The translations under genes were made by a program, and so were the position numbers. From NCBI GenBank assembly GCA_018398765.1, contig JAHBMJ010000221.1:1-37500 (forward strand): 37,500 nt of DNA. The letters run 5' to 3'. This document shows, piece after piece, positions 22,595 through 33,406 of the stretch (positions are counted from its first letter, which is position 1; each line of letters opens with the position of its first letter). The notes beneath the pieces were generated by a model. The model searched no databases. It worked only from the letters and a program-made list of their open reading frames with translations, and was not told the origin of the DNA. Origin of the DNA: Chromera velia. Taxonomy: Eukaryota > Sar > Chromeraceae.

Positions 22595-24115
22595 AATTAT
22601 GGGCTTGGCGGGGAAAGGTGTGAGTGAATCGTGCTCGCTCCTGCATGAAGCGAGAGGGTGGGGAGGGTTGCGGAGGAAGGTGTGAGTGAATGTTGTTTGT
22701 TCTTGCATGAAGCAAGGAAGGAGTGGTGCTTGTCGCTGAGGGTTGGGAGACAACGTATGAGGGAGTGTTGTCCGTTCTGGCATGCAGTACAGAACTAGGT
22801 AAAGAAGCCCGCGTACAGACTCAGTCCGCCATGTTCCTACGATCAAACGACGTGTCTGATGGGGGGTGCGGAAGCAGCCGAAATTCAGTCGGAATATTCA
22901 ATGCATGGTGATACCTGAAATCTTGTTAACAATTTCATACAATTTCATGAGGTGCTGCCACTGTGCTGAATGAGACGAAGAAAGTCAGTGATTGTGTCAC
23001 GAGTTATAACTAGCGAATTAAAACAGAACAATAAAAAGGAATGTAATCCACAACGATTCCGCGTTCTTAACTTCTGATGCATGCACTTTCTGTATCGAAG
23101 TATCTGTATCATATAAACAAAAGTTTTTACTAAAGTTTTTATTAAAACTCAATTCAAGTTAATTTTTAAGAATGATTTGATATGCTTTATGCCAGTGATA
23201 CATTTTTCAATAAGTCAAATCCATATTTTACTACTGTGACTGGCTTAGTAGTATACATATTATAATATAATTATATAATGATTGATATCGTTATACCGCA
23301 TCATAACGCATGTTACGCAACGGTATGTACTCTAGCATATACTATAGCATCTAGACTAGCATATGGCAGCCGTATGCATGCTTATGCAGTACGTGCAGTC
23401 ATAGTAGTGTGCTAGGCGTTACAATGTAAAAAAAAAAAATAGGCCTCTCCATTGAACAGTAATACTAGCAGTAATGTCTGATTCTCTAATGATAGCAGTA
23501 ATGGTATCTTAAAGTATCTTAGAGCATGCAACCAACGCGTGCATCCGGGGTACCAGAGGGTACCAAAAGGATGGAGAAGATAAAGGAATACTAAAATAAT
23601 TTGTTACGCACTCGATCGTGATGTATATAATTGATAAGCAAATCAAGGACTCAGCCGTCGATCCTCGAGTGTTATCGTATGTTGCAGTACTGCGTAGAGT
23701 TGCGAATATCGAGTGCATAAAATGTTTGTAAAAACAGGTCAGACGTGCCAGGAACAGACTTAAAAATGTCTCCCCTAGTAATGGCTTATTGTGTTGGCCT
23801 ATTTGAATAAAAAACTATAGTAATTGTATATGAATGAGTCACAAATTAACTCACAATGCGCTGTTTTTGTCTCTATTCATTAGCATGTGTAACATGATGT
23901 GTTTGTTTACATAAATTGGAGCGACCGAATGCATCCAGATTGCACCATTCAGCTTAAATTTCAGGAGCATTACTTCACCCTACGCATCATGTGCATTCAG
24001 CATTCACTGAAGTATTTACAGTTGCATATATCCACTGGATGAACGATTCTTTTAACCATATACAACCCCAAAGAAAGGGCCGGCAAAAGAGTGTTAGTTA
24101 GTCAGTCACTCACAG
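22595..24115. other. intergenic region downstream of arsM, AT-rich
   Basis: The first 200 bp carry an imperfect 62-bp repeat. From about 22900 the DNA is AT-rich with no convincing ORF. AATAAA at about 23029 could be a poly(A) signal but is 430 bp past the arsM stop. The AT-rich block may hold old transposon remnants; I could not find paired ends. Confidence 0.5.
22617..22716. repeat. imperfect 62-bp tandem repeat after arsM
   Basis: GGTGTGAGTGAAT...TGCATGAAGC at 22617 recurs at 22679 with several substitutions. A weaker third copy may start near 22740. It may lie in the arsM 3' UTR. Confidence 0.75.
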
Positions 24116-24284
24116 TCAGAAATGCAGGACTCTGAATTCCCACCACTACTCCCCTTCCAGGGGATTGAATTTCACGAACTCACACTCTCTCTCTTCCAGA
24201 CATTTCTTCAACTCGCTCACCCAGTTGCACTTCCCCTCCTCCCTCTTCTCAGGGTCAGCATAAGCAAGGACCTTCTTCGGAGGG

Positions 24285-25094
24285 CTGCAGGCAGGCAAGC
24301 AGACAGATGCGGGAAGGGGTATGTACCAATGAAGATACACCTTTTTCAAGACAATTCTTTGATGATGATCAGAACAGGATCGAGCAACGAGACGTTAAAT
24401 GAATGAGTGAGTAAGCGAGCATATACATGAGTGAGTAAATGAGTGGTTGAGTGAGTGAGTGAATGAGTGAATGAGGGAGTGGGTGAGTGGTAGAGTGAGT
24501 GAGTGAGAGAGTAAATGAGTGGTTGAGTGAGTGAGTGAGTGAGTGAGTAAATGAGTGGTTGAGTGAGTGAGGGAGTGAGTGGTAGAGTGAGTGAGTGAGG
24601 GAGTAAATGAGTGGTTGAGTAAGCGAGTGAGTGAATGAGTGAGGGAGTCAGTGAGGGAGTGAGTGAGTAAATGGGTGAGTGAGTGAATGAGGGAGTGAGT
24701 GAGTGAGTGAGTGAATGAGTGAGTGAGTGAGGCAGTGAGTGAGGGAGTGAGTGAGGGAGTGAGTGAGTGAGGGTATGAGTGATGGAGTGAGTGAGTGGTT
24801 GAGTGAGCGAGTGAGTAAGAGAATGAGTGAATGGGAATGGAATACGCTCGGCCTTCGAAACTTCTCCCTTCCCTCCCTGTAATTCGGACATGGGGGGGTC
24901 ACAAATAAAGGGAGTATGCAGACTCTCTCCCGCACATGACGTGACGGCAGAGATGGAAGAGAGGCTTGACGCAGGGAATAGATTCATGAGAAAGAGGCAA
25001 ACAAATTTAGATAAAACAAACAAAAGCCTGTCAGTGATCGAAGCAGCACACAAATTTCAGGTATGGAGAGACATCAATAAAATAATTGACTGAC
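24285..25094 (-). other. intron of the NUP98 pseudogene
   Basis: Donor GCACC|GTCAGT and acceptor CTGCCTGCAG|CCCT. Both flanking coding pieces are phase 2/1 compatible and belong to the same Nup98 autoproteolytic domain. The 810-bp intron is filled by a GAGT minisatellite. Confidence 0.75.
24405..24835. repeat. GAGT-based minisatellite
   Basis: About 430 bp of GAGT/GAAT/GAGG tetranucleotides, with a recurrent higher-order unit around GTAAATGAGTGGTTGAGT. The minus strand reads as an open (THSL)n frame. That is a repeat artefact and not a gene. Confidence 0.95.
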
Positions 25095-26802
25095 GGTGCC
25101 TTGATGCAAACCCTTGCAGGCTTGTTCAATTTTATCCCTCTCTTCGGTTTTCTCTCCTCCTCTTCACCATGCATAACCACAAATCAGAGATCGATCTGTA
25201 CGTTTTGGTCCAGATTTACGTGTCTCAAGTCGCTGAATCCCTCCTAGGTGATCTCCTCTACTCCCTCTCGAAAGACCTTGAAATCTCCAATTCTTGACAG
25301 TTCTGCCTCTGTCATTTCACGGAGGGTCGTGATACTAGGCCTGCATCTATACCCTTTCTTTGTTAGCACAGGCTTCATAACCTCAGGAGCAGGGACGGGC
25401 ATTCTATGCATCATTATACATCTGTTGGTAGGCAAGGCCCCAGGGTCCTGCAGGAGGTACAGGAGTAACCGTTGGGTGTTGTCCTGGGACACTAGCAGCC
25501 TTGAAGGTCTCTCCTTTGGTGGGCATGGGTGCAGGCATTGGATTTTTGTCTGCATCGTTCGGCTTGAAAGCTGCACTATCCCTCTATATGATCCCGAATC
25601 CCAAGTCCTCAGCCATGATAAACAGTGGGGTTTGACCAGCCAAGCTGTCTGGACGGGGGTGGTGGGTTGGAGCTGCCTTGTAAATAGAATACGGGTTAGC
25701 GGAGCGGGGCGCGGCAGAGCCATGTGAGGTCGTCGGGTCGAACCTCCTTCACTCAGAGGCTGCTTTTCCGTACTCACTTCCATGCCTGTAGCCCCCTGTT
25801 TTAAAGGACGGCTCCACCAGAGGCTTCCAAAGTGTGGTCATCTTGGGTGTGCGTGTGTACTCGTTTTCTGGGACGGGTTCTGGGAGTGCTGGGCGCGCAT
25901 GCAGAATGACGTCACAGACAAGGTCAGAGTCCTCGGGGTTGGGAGGACCCAGGAGGGCCTGGAGTCCGTCGAGGTCTGCTGGCATCTCGGTGCGTGTGTG
26001 CGTTTTTACGTAGTGCTCTCTCATCCACATCCCTCCTTCCGCTAAACCTACTGTCTGGTCTGCGAAGAACTGCCCCCCTACTGCCCCGACCATATGCGTC
26101 AACATCTCCCCTGGGTGACCGAAAACCCCCCCCGTGTGCAGCTGTTGCTGATTGCACACCCCACCAGGACGATGCTGGGCTTCTGCGAACAGACCAGCAC
26201 CAATAGGACCTGTACCTTGTTCTGGCCCAATCCGACCTCCGAACAGCTGCCCCCCCAAATGCTTGAACATCCTTCCCCCTGTTTGCCAATAGGGCTGCTG
26301 CTACTGCTGCTGCTGCCCGACCACCTGGATGCTCCCGTCCGTCCTCCTCCTCATCTGCTGAGGGGGGGCTACCGGAGCTACCACCTCCTTAAACGCCCCT
26401 AGGGCTGTCTGGCCTGTCTGACGAGGATGAGGCTGTGATACTGTGGTGTGCCGAGGCTGCCGGGAAGAAGCTATACACAACAAATTGAGAATGAGAAGGG
26501 GGGGCAACAGGAGAAGGGGGGCAGGTGAAAGCATAAAGTGAATTGAAACCTTGACTCGGAGGTTTACATAGACACAAGAGCTAGAGCAATCGAGGTATTG
26601 CAGCAACATCGGGCATCATGGAGAGGAACTTAAGCAGAGACATTCGATCATGCGGCAAATCGAAAAACAGATTGAGGTTTGTAAATGCAAGGCCGAGAGG
26701 GAAGAAGCATCAAGGTCAGATGAAAAAACCGTAGGGCAAGTAGAAAGGACCAAATGGAAACACAGAAAGTGAAAGTGTTCCCGGTGTATACCGACTAGTG
26801 TT

Positions 26803-27135
26803 ATGGCTTATAGAGTCCCCCACCCCTTAGAGTGCCTCCAACATTGCCAACGTTCTAACTGTACGTACAGGTTTGATTGGGATAGGGACATAGAAAATAG
26901 AGGTAATGAGAGAAGGATTCAGCCTGGAGACTATATACGACGACTAAAATATTCCAAATCTCCAAATAACGAAGACGACTCGCAGATGAATACAGGTAAG
27001 AATGCACAAAACAATAACAGCTGCAACATTTTGGTGCACAGACCTAGCAACGAGGAGTGGGTAGGTGAGGCAACTTTGAAGATACATAAGGCACAAAACA
27101 CAAATTCAAAGAGGATGCTGCTGCAGGCACGATAA
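26803..27135 (+). CDS. hypothetical 110-residue ORF, doubtful
   Basis: ATG 26803 to TAA, 110 residues, rich in Asn, Arg and Lys. The start reads YRVPHPLECLQHCQRSNC, which faintly resembles the Pro-Leu-x-Cys start of a CCHC knuckle in some non-LTR retroelement ORF1 proteins, but the spacing is broken. The frame before the ATG is also charged and helix-like (MRQIEKQIEVCKCKAEREEA). It may be a decayed retroelement fragment or chance. Confidence 0.2.
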   Translation: MAYRVPHPLECLQHCQRSNCTYRFDWDRDIENRGNERRIQPGDYIRRLKYSKSPNNEDDSQMNTGKNAQNNNSCNILVHRPSNEEWVGEATLKIHKAQNTNSKRMLLQAR

Positions 27136-27837
27136 AAACTGTAGGGAAAGAAAAAATACCAAAAGGAGTAGACAGTCTGAGACCACACAGAAAAAACACT
27201 TTGAAGGAGATGGGCGGGAGAGAAGGGCGGAGAAAATTGAAGTGCAGAATGCGTTACTTCTACCGACCATTGCCACTGCTACTGTTGTTCAACTTGGCAT
27301 TGACCTCGCTGCACGCAATACAAGGGAATGCAGGAGGAGTGAGAAGAAACTGTGCATGCTTTTCTGCCCTCCTGATAGCCTTCTATATTATAACTAGCCA
27401 TATCTATTGGCTTGTTTCCATATCCACCTGTGTATTTCTTCCATTAATATTATTATTCCATTATCCGATCTAAACTTAAAGTTTCTTGTTCAGTCGTTCA
27501 TGCACATGAGAGGTTGGGGCATATAAAGACGGTGCTTATAGAATACACGTCTGGGTCTTTTCCTAGAAAGGCCAGAACAATGAGCCCCACAGAAGAAATT
27601 AATGTCACAGCTCGGGTTTGTAGGCTCCTGTGTATTGGTCCGGCCTACATGAGGGAGGAAAAAGGAAATAGTAGGCATGCAGGAAAAGTTATGCAAGCAC
27701 TTTGAGAAAAAGAGAGACCACAAGCAACTAGGTGAAAGTACAAGTAAAAGTACAACTACAAATAGAAGATAAAGCACCACAATAAATTGAACACAACGAT
27801 AGGGACTCCAAGCCAAAGACAGCGAGAGATAGACAGA

Positions 27838-27895
27838 AGAGGAAAAAGAAAGAGAAAGAGAGAGAGAGAGGGAGAGAAAGACAGAGAGAGAGAAC
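27838..27895. repeat. GA-rich low-complexity tract
   Basis: GAAA/GAGA units in AT-rich intergenic DNA. Confidence 0.8.
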
Positions 27896-28140
27896 TAGAG
27901 AGTTTCTCAAACCCACCATTGGCTGCCTGATTGCCTTGACAGGAATTTTTGTATGTGATATAAGGAGATCATAACAGAAATGAGTGAGAAATCTGCGTGT
28001 CTATCTATCCACCCGATATCTATCTATTCTTACTAGCCATATCCATTATCCTGTGTCTCTATCCGCTTATCTATTTATTCCCGTATGCTATTCCATTATC
28101 CACTTCAGTCTTTTTTGTTCGTTTGTACGCTACTCTGTGC

Positions 28141-28420
28141 CTGGTTGTCTCCTCCTTTCCTGGATGTCTCCTTTGTGTCTGCCTCTCGCCTTCATATCTC
28201 CCTGTCTCCTTTTTGTCTGCTTGCCTATGTCTCCTTTTTCCCTGCTTCCCCCCTTCTTTCCTCACTGTCTCGTTCTGGCCCGTCATTCTCTCTCTTGGCT
28301 GGCTGTCTGCTTTTTGCCTACCTTTTACCTTCATGCTTCCCTGCCTGTTTCTCTACTTTCTTTCTTGCCTGGTTGTCTCCTCATTTCCTGGTTGTTTCCT
28401 TTGTGTCTGCCTCTCACCCT
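28141..28420. repeat. imperfect direct repeat, 228-bp spacing
   Basis: About 50 bp starting CTGGTTGTCTCCTCCTTTCC at 28141 recurs at 28369 with about five differences. The DNA between is a degenerate CTCCTTTTTGTCTGC-type pyrimidine repeat, suggesting an old tandem array. Confidence 0.7.
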
Positions 28421-29219
28421 CAATGACATACCCCCACATCCTTTTTTCCACTGCTTACTGCTTCTTACCCACCTATCTCCATAATGCCTACCTTACTCCT
28501 TTTTGTCAGCTTACCTCCAGGGGACCTTCATGCCTGTCTATCTCCTTTTTGCCTGTCACTCTCCTTCTCACCTACAGTATTTGTCTCTAATATTAACTCT
28601 GGGTCGATCAACTCGCTTTGACCACCTATTTCATGTTTCTCACCATCTCTCTTCATCTTTACCACTCGGGTTTGTCTTTCTTTCACAATTGTGGTGCGTT
28701 TGAGTTCATTGTTGTCTCCGTTGTTATACACCTTTGCAATTTGTGTAAGTACCACAACATCTTTTTTTGACCCTATTTATACCTTTTTACAACAGCAAAA
28801 CAATGCACCTATCATGCATTATATATAATTCGAGTCATACTAAATTCGTCATATCGTCACACTGCAAATACTCAAAAATTAAACATTTTGGTTCTTTTTT
28901 TTTTTTTCTTCTACTCAGCAAGACTATTACTTCTACTTACAATCAACAATTTTGATGCAAACTGCAATCGAATTGATAAAACTAAATAGCAAAGCTCTTC
29001 TTCTGAAGTTCTTCAATGTTCATGGTATGAGAACAATATAAGAACGTCGTTTTGTAGGACAGAATAGGGTATCTATCTATATTTCTCAATCTGTCTGTAC
29101 GAATAGGTGCGTATAGGTCCATCTAATTTACTTACATCCGCTCCAACTCAACTTGAACTATTCAAATCGACGCACGCATGGAACTCTCTCATCAGGGCCC
29201 CGGCATACCCCCGACTTAA

Positions 29220-29290
29220 GGGGGTATCCTGCATCCTGACATGCATGCAACTTTCTTTGCGCGCGCCGCGATTTGACATTCGATCATGCA
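29220..29290. promoter_or_regulatory. candidate MTR4 promoter elements
   Basis: A TGCATGCA palindrome (about 29242) is followed at 20 bp by GCGCGCGCCGCG (about 29260), 360-430 bp before the MTR4 ATG. The same pairing of TGCATGCA and GCGCGC is found upstream of the membrane-protein gene at 3586-3640. Confidence 0.35.
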
Positions 29291-29650
29291 ATATCATGCA
29301 GCTTCGATCTTCGACCACTGCGCTTTCATGCGAGCTTGGCAACGCAAAGTTCATCTGAGAGATCGAGTTGCGGCCATTAATCGAAGTATATGACTTCCTG
29401 GTACAATGAAATATTTGCGGACATGTGCCTGCAAGCACACTTGCGCAGCTCATGATGACTGACAAACGTCTCCAGAGACGGAGTTTTCCGGAGTTAAGCC
29501 TCCGGCTGCATGGCTTTTCAGACTGAAGCCTGCGAGATCACAGACGACTTGTCTCGAGATCAACAGTAAATGGGTGGAGTGCTCCAAGCGTGTCTGCGTG
29601 CTTTCGTGCACGTTCTCTAAACCTGAAGAAGCCGATTTTGAATTTTCAAA

Positions 29651-32600
29651 ATGCAGATTGAAGGTACTCAAGCGGCACCAGAAAAGGCCGCCGGAAATTT
29701 CTTCTCGGCCTCCTCCCGCTTCAGGCACACAGGTATCACTCAGGGGGATGGCTCTACCTGCAGACGTATTCGTGTGCAGGCAGAGGAAGGGTGTGGATCA
29801 GCTGCAGATGCTTCAAAGGAGAGACGGGCCCTCGACGCGTTCCTTTTTCCCTTTGAACTGGATGCCTTTCAGAAAGAGGCCATTGACTCCATAGAGAACG
29901 GAACCGGCAACATCCTCGTGTGCGCGCACACCTCGGCTGGGAAGACTGCAGTCGCCCAGTATGCGTGCGCGGCTGCTGTGCGGGACCGTCAGAAGGTGGT
30001 GTACACTTCGCCCATCAAGGCGCTGTCGAACCAGAAGTACCGGCAGCTGGGAGAGGACTCCTCGACTTTCGGGGGGGAGGGGCAGGTCGGGATCGTGACT
30101 GGAGACGCGAGCGTGAACCCGAGTGGGAATGTGGTTGTAATGACCACAGAGGTCCTCCGCAATCAGCTTTATGCAGGGAGTGCGACTGTGAAGGAGGTCA
30201 GCTAGTCGGCGTCTCTTTATTTGCACAGGAGGAGGATGCTTACTAAGCGTGGTTGGGTCTATTATTCTTTCTGCCTGTTGTGCGGCTTGATGACCCGCGT
30301 AGCTGCTTTCTGGGTGTCTGTCTGTCTGTATGTGTCTGTGTGGGGGGAGTCTCTCTTCAAAATGTCGGCCATTTTTTTTTTCCCTCTTCGTTCCTTCTTG
30401 CACGGCAAATTGTCTTGCCAGATTAGCCCCTCCCCCCTCTCCTCTGTCTGCCTGCCTATGGTTGAATTGGATTGCAGATCGGGTGGGTGATTTTCGATGA
30501 GGTGCACTACATGAGGGACCGTGTGAGGGGTGCCGTGTGGGAAGAGGCGATCATCCTCCTCCCCCCCTCGGTGAGGATGCTGTTCATGAGCGCCACCATC
30601 CCCAACGCTGGCGTGTTTGCCGAGTGGGTTGTCGCATTGAAGAGCAGATCGTGCGACGTTGTGTGGACAAGCAAAAGACCTGTGCCCCTCAGACACTACC
30701 TCTTTCCGTTGGGTGACCCTCAGGGGGCAGCGCAGCAGAGGGAACTGTTTGCACTTCTGGTCAGTCAGTCAATGGTCCGGTTGCTTAGTCTGCATAATGG
30801 TTGGTTGTGCAGTGAGTGTGTGTGTGAGAGAGAGAGAGAGAAAGAGAGTTTTTTCTCGATCATGCTTTGATCGCTTGGCCCAGCCAGAGAGAGGCCTCCA
30901 TCTTTCAACATCCCGAAAGAAGAATCTTTCTCAGTGCACGGTTCTGCATCTTCCATGAAAGAGAGAAACAGAGAGAGACGGGGTGGGGATCGATCTGCTC
31001 CCTGCCTGCCTAGAGGTCTTCCCTCAGGCTGCAAATTGCAATGCGGTCTTTCTTTCCATGCGTTGGATTTCGGACTCTGTTCTTTTGGAAGCTGAAAGTG
31101 AGGGGGGGCCTGTCATACCAGAGGCAGTCTCTTTCTTCTTCCCCTTCTTCTTCTGCCCCCCTGCAGGACAGTGAGGGTGAGTGGGTGCAGTCTCAATGGG
31201 ACGCCGCGACAGAATTGTGCAGAAGTCGAAAGCGGCCTGAGAGGGAGGGGGCAGGCGGAGGACATCAAAAGAAGAAGAAGAGGGCCCAAGCTCACTGGAT
31301 GCACGTGAAAAGACTGCTCACGCTTCTCCAGGTTTGTTCGTCTGTCGGTTGGTTGGTTGTTTGGTTTATCTGTCTGCCTCTGCATGCCGGTCTGTCCGTC
31401 CGACTGTCTGTCGTTGTTCAGCGATCGACCAACGCAGGGGACAAAGAAGGAATAAGGTAAGGAGGAACAGAAACATAAATTATATTAAGTATGAATATCG
31501 CTCGATCACGCTGTTGGCTTGCGATGCACGACTCACTCTCTCATCCACTTCTCTGACCGTGTTTCCGGCTGTCTGACGAAACGAAAGAAAGAAAGAATCA
31601 GGGAGACAACGCACACCACCGATCTGTGTATTCGGGTCGGGGAGGAGAACAGAGGAATGGACGGCAGATAAGAGAGTGCTGTCTCTCTCTCTCTCTCTCT
31701 CTCTCTCACCCACACACGACAGTCTCTGTTCTCCTTTACTTAATTGTGTCTGTGTGTGATTGTTCACACGTGTGCGTGCAGAACGACAGTCGAGGTCTCC
31801 TTCCAGTTATCTTTTTTTGTTTCAACAAAAGACTTTGTGAAGACCTGGCCCTCGGCCTTGTCAGCAAGAGGAGGGGTGGAGCTGGGGGGGGGGAGTTGCA
31901 GGAGCCCCCGTCGTTCACCGAGAGCCCCGAGGCTGCGGCAGAGATAGAGAGACGGTACGAAGAAGCAGTAGCCGCGTTGTCGGAAGAAGACAGAAAACTG
32001 CAGGGAGCAACCCTCCCCTTGGAGTGGCTTCGAAAGGGAGTGGGGGTCCATCATGCAGGTGAGGGGACGTGAGGTGAGGCGAGGGGGGGTGCAGCTGGGT
32101 TGTTTGTTTGTTTGTTTTTGCGTTCGGTTCATCGTGCTGCTCTGCTCCACTCATTCATTCGTTCATTCATTCATTCATCCATCTTTTGTCCCTGATCTGA
32201 CCTCACTCAAGTGTTTGTTTGGGAAGAGGGCTTTGCTGTGGAGTCCCTCGGTGATGCCCCCTCTCTTTCTCTCTCTGATCCATCAGGAATGGAGGTTCAT
32301 GTTGGTTCGATTCTCTGTCCCCTCTTTTCTGCCCAGATTTGTCTTCTTAGAATCCAAGTGACTTATCTTTGTGTTGTGCCGAGTTGGGCTGGGGCACACA
32401 TTGCCTCAATTCCTCCGTCTCTCTTTCTTCCTTTCTTCCTGCGTGTGTGAGTGTCTGTCTGCCCTTTTCAGGCCTCCTGCCTATCGTGAAGGAGATCACA
32501 GAGATATTGTTCCAGAAGGGGCTCCTCAGGGTTCTCTTCTCGACGGAGACCTTCGGCATGGGTCTGAACATGCCCGCACGTACGGTCGTCTTCACCAGCG

Positions 32601-33257
32601 TGTTCAAGTACGATGGGCAGGAAGAGCGGGTCCTGACGGCCTCGGAGTTTAAACAGATGAGCGGGAGGGCGGGGAGACGCGGGTTGGACGTGGAAGGTCA
32701 TGCGGTGATCATGATGGATTGCGATGAGGGGGGGGAGAGGGGGGAGACGGTGAAGGAGATGATGGCAGGAGGTCTGGAGGGGTTGAAGTCCGCGTTCCAT
32801 CAGGCGACCTCATCCGTTCTGCAGCTGCTAAGGACAGAAGGCTCAAGGGCCCAACCCGACTTCATCCTCCAGCGGTCAGTCTGAATGAAGCTTTGTCTGT
32901 TCCATTCAAGAGGCCTAGGTGGGTTTAAGGAGGGGGGGGATTCATGCCTTTTTGCATGTGGGTTTGGTCGAGGGTTTATTGAGATGTCTAGCTGTCGTCA
33001 CTCGTGTGCTGACAAAATGAATCTCTGGAAGTGGATGGGAAGGAGAAGACGGTAAAGATAGAAAGAAAAAAGAGAACGCGATGACGGGGGGGGGTGCCTT
33101 TTTCAGCGATTGATTTCCGTCGCAAGACAAGCAAGGTGTCGCAAGCGTCCGTCAAAGTTCTGGCTGGCAGCATGAGAGGGGGCATGACTGACAGAGAGAG
33201 AGAATAGGTGGGAGAGACTGTGCCGTCAAAGTAAATCAATATGTGCGTTTTCTTTCT

Positions 33258-33288
<31 letters not shown>

Positions 33289-33375
33289 CTCTTTCTTTTT
33301 TTCTCTCTTTTCTTTCTTTTTCTCTCTCTTTTGTTTCTTTTTCTCTCTCTTTTCTTTCTTTTTTTCTCTCTTTTG

Positions 33376-33406
<31 letters not shown>

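Larger units (their letters stand above)
24116..26580 (-). pseudogene. NUP98: NUP98-like nucleoporin, unprocessed pseudogene
   Basis: Read on the minus strand across stops. The FG region (about 26300-26050) has QQQQ, QLFGG, GAGLFA, GGVFG and GGQFFA. A spacer in the same frame follows, continuing past TGA 25749 (FDPTTSHGSAAPRSANPY; MPAPMPTKGETFKAASVPGQ). After a frameshift near 25400 comes the Nup98 autoproteolytic domain: PVLTKKGYRCRPSITTLREM and EAELSRIGDFKVFREG, then TAG 25244, EGFSDLRHVNLDQNVQI, TGA 25184, FVVMHGEEEE and RGIKLNKPARVCIKAP (ending 25095). A GT-AG intron (25094-24285; GTCAGT donor, CTGCAG acceptor, phase-compatible) leads to PPKKVLAYADPEKREEGK, NWVSELKKCLEERECEFV, KFNPLEGE, TAG 24146, and finally EFRVLHF directly before TGA 24116. 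In NUP98 this ends in the HF|S self-cleavage site. At least six premature stops plus a frameshift rule out normal function. The 5' end is unclear (frames degenerate above about 26440), and the Gle2-binding motif was not found. The retained intron shows it is not a retrocopy. Confidence 0.8.
26581..29650. other. intergenic region, AT- and pyrimidine-rich
   Basis: About 3 kb without a confident gene. It holds a short ORF (26803-27135), a GA-rich run (27838-27895), an imperfect duplication of a pyrimidine-rich unit (28141 and 28369), a poly(T) tract near 28897 and, from about 29100, more GC-rich DNA with TGCATG and GCGCGC elements that is probably the MTR4 promoter. Confidence 0.5.

Noticed and set aside
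22055..22846. 263-residue minus-strand ORF over arsM
   Set aside because: Antisense to the conserved arsM coding region and the 62-bp repeats.
24346..25053. Minus-strand 235-residue (THSL)n ORF
   Set aside because: It is the translation of the GAGT minisatellite and lies within the NUP98 pseudogene intron.
25244..25783. A 179-residue minus-strand ORF as an independent gene
   Set aside because: Only its last part is the true Nup98 frame; the upstream Nup98 spacer reads in another frame, so this ORF is a shadow plus a fragment.
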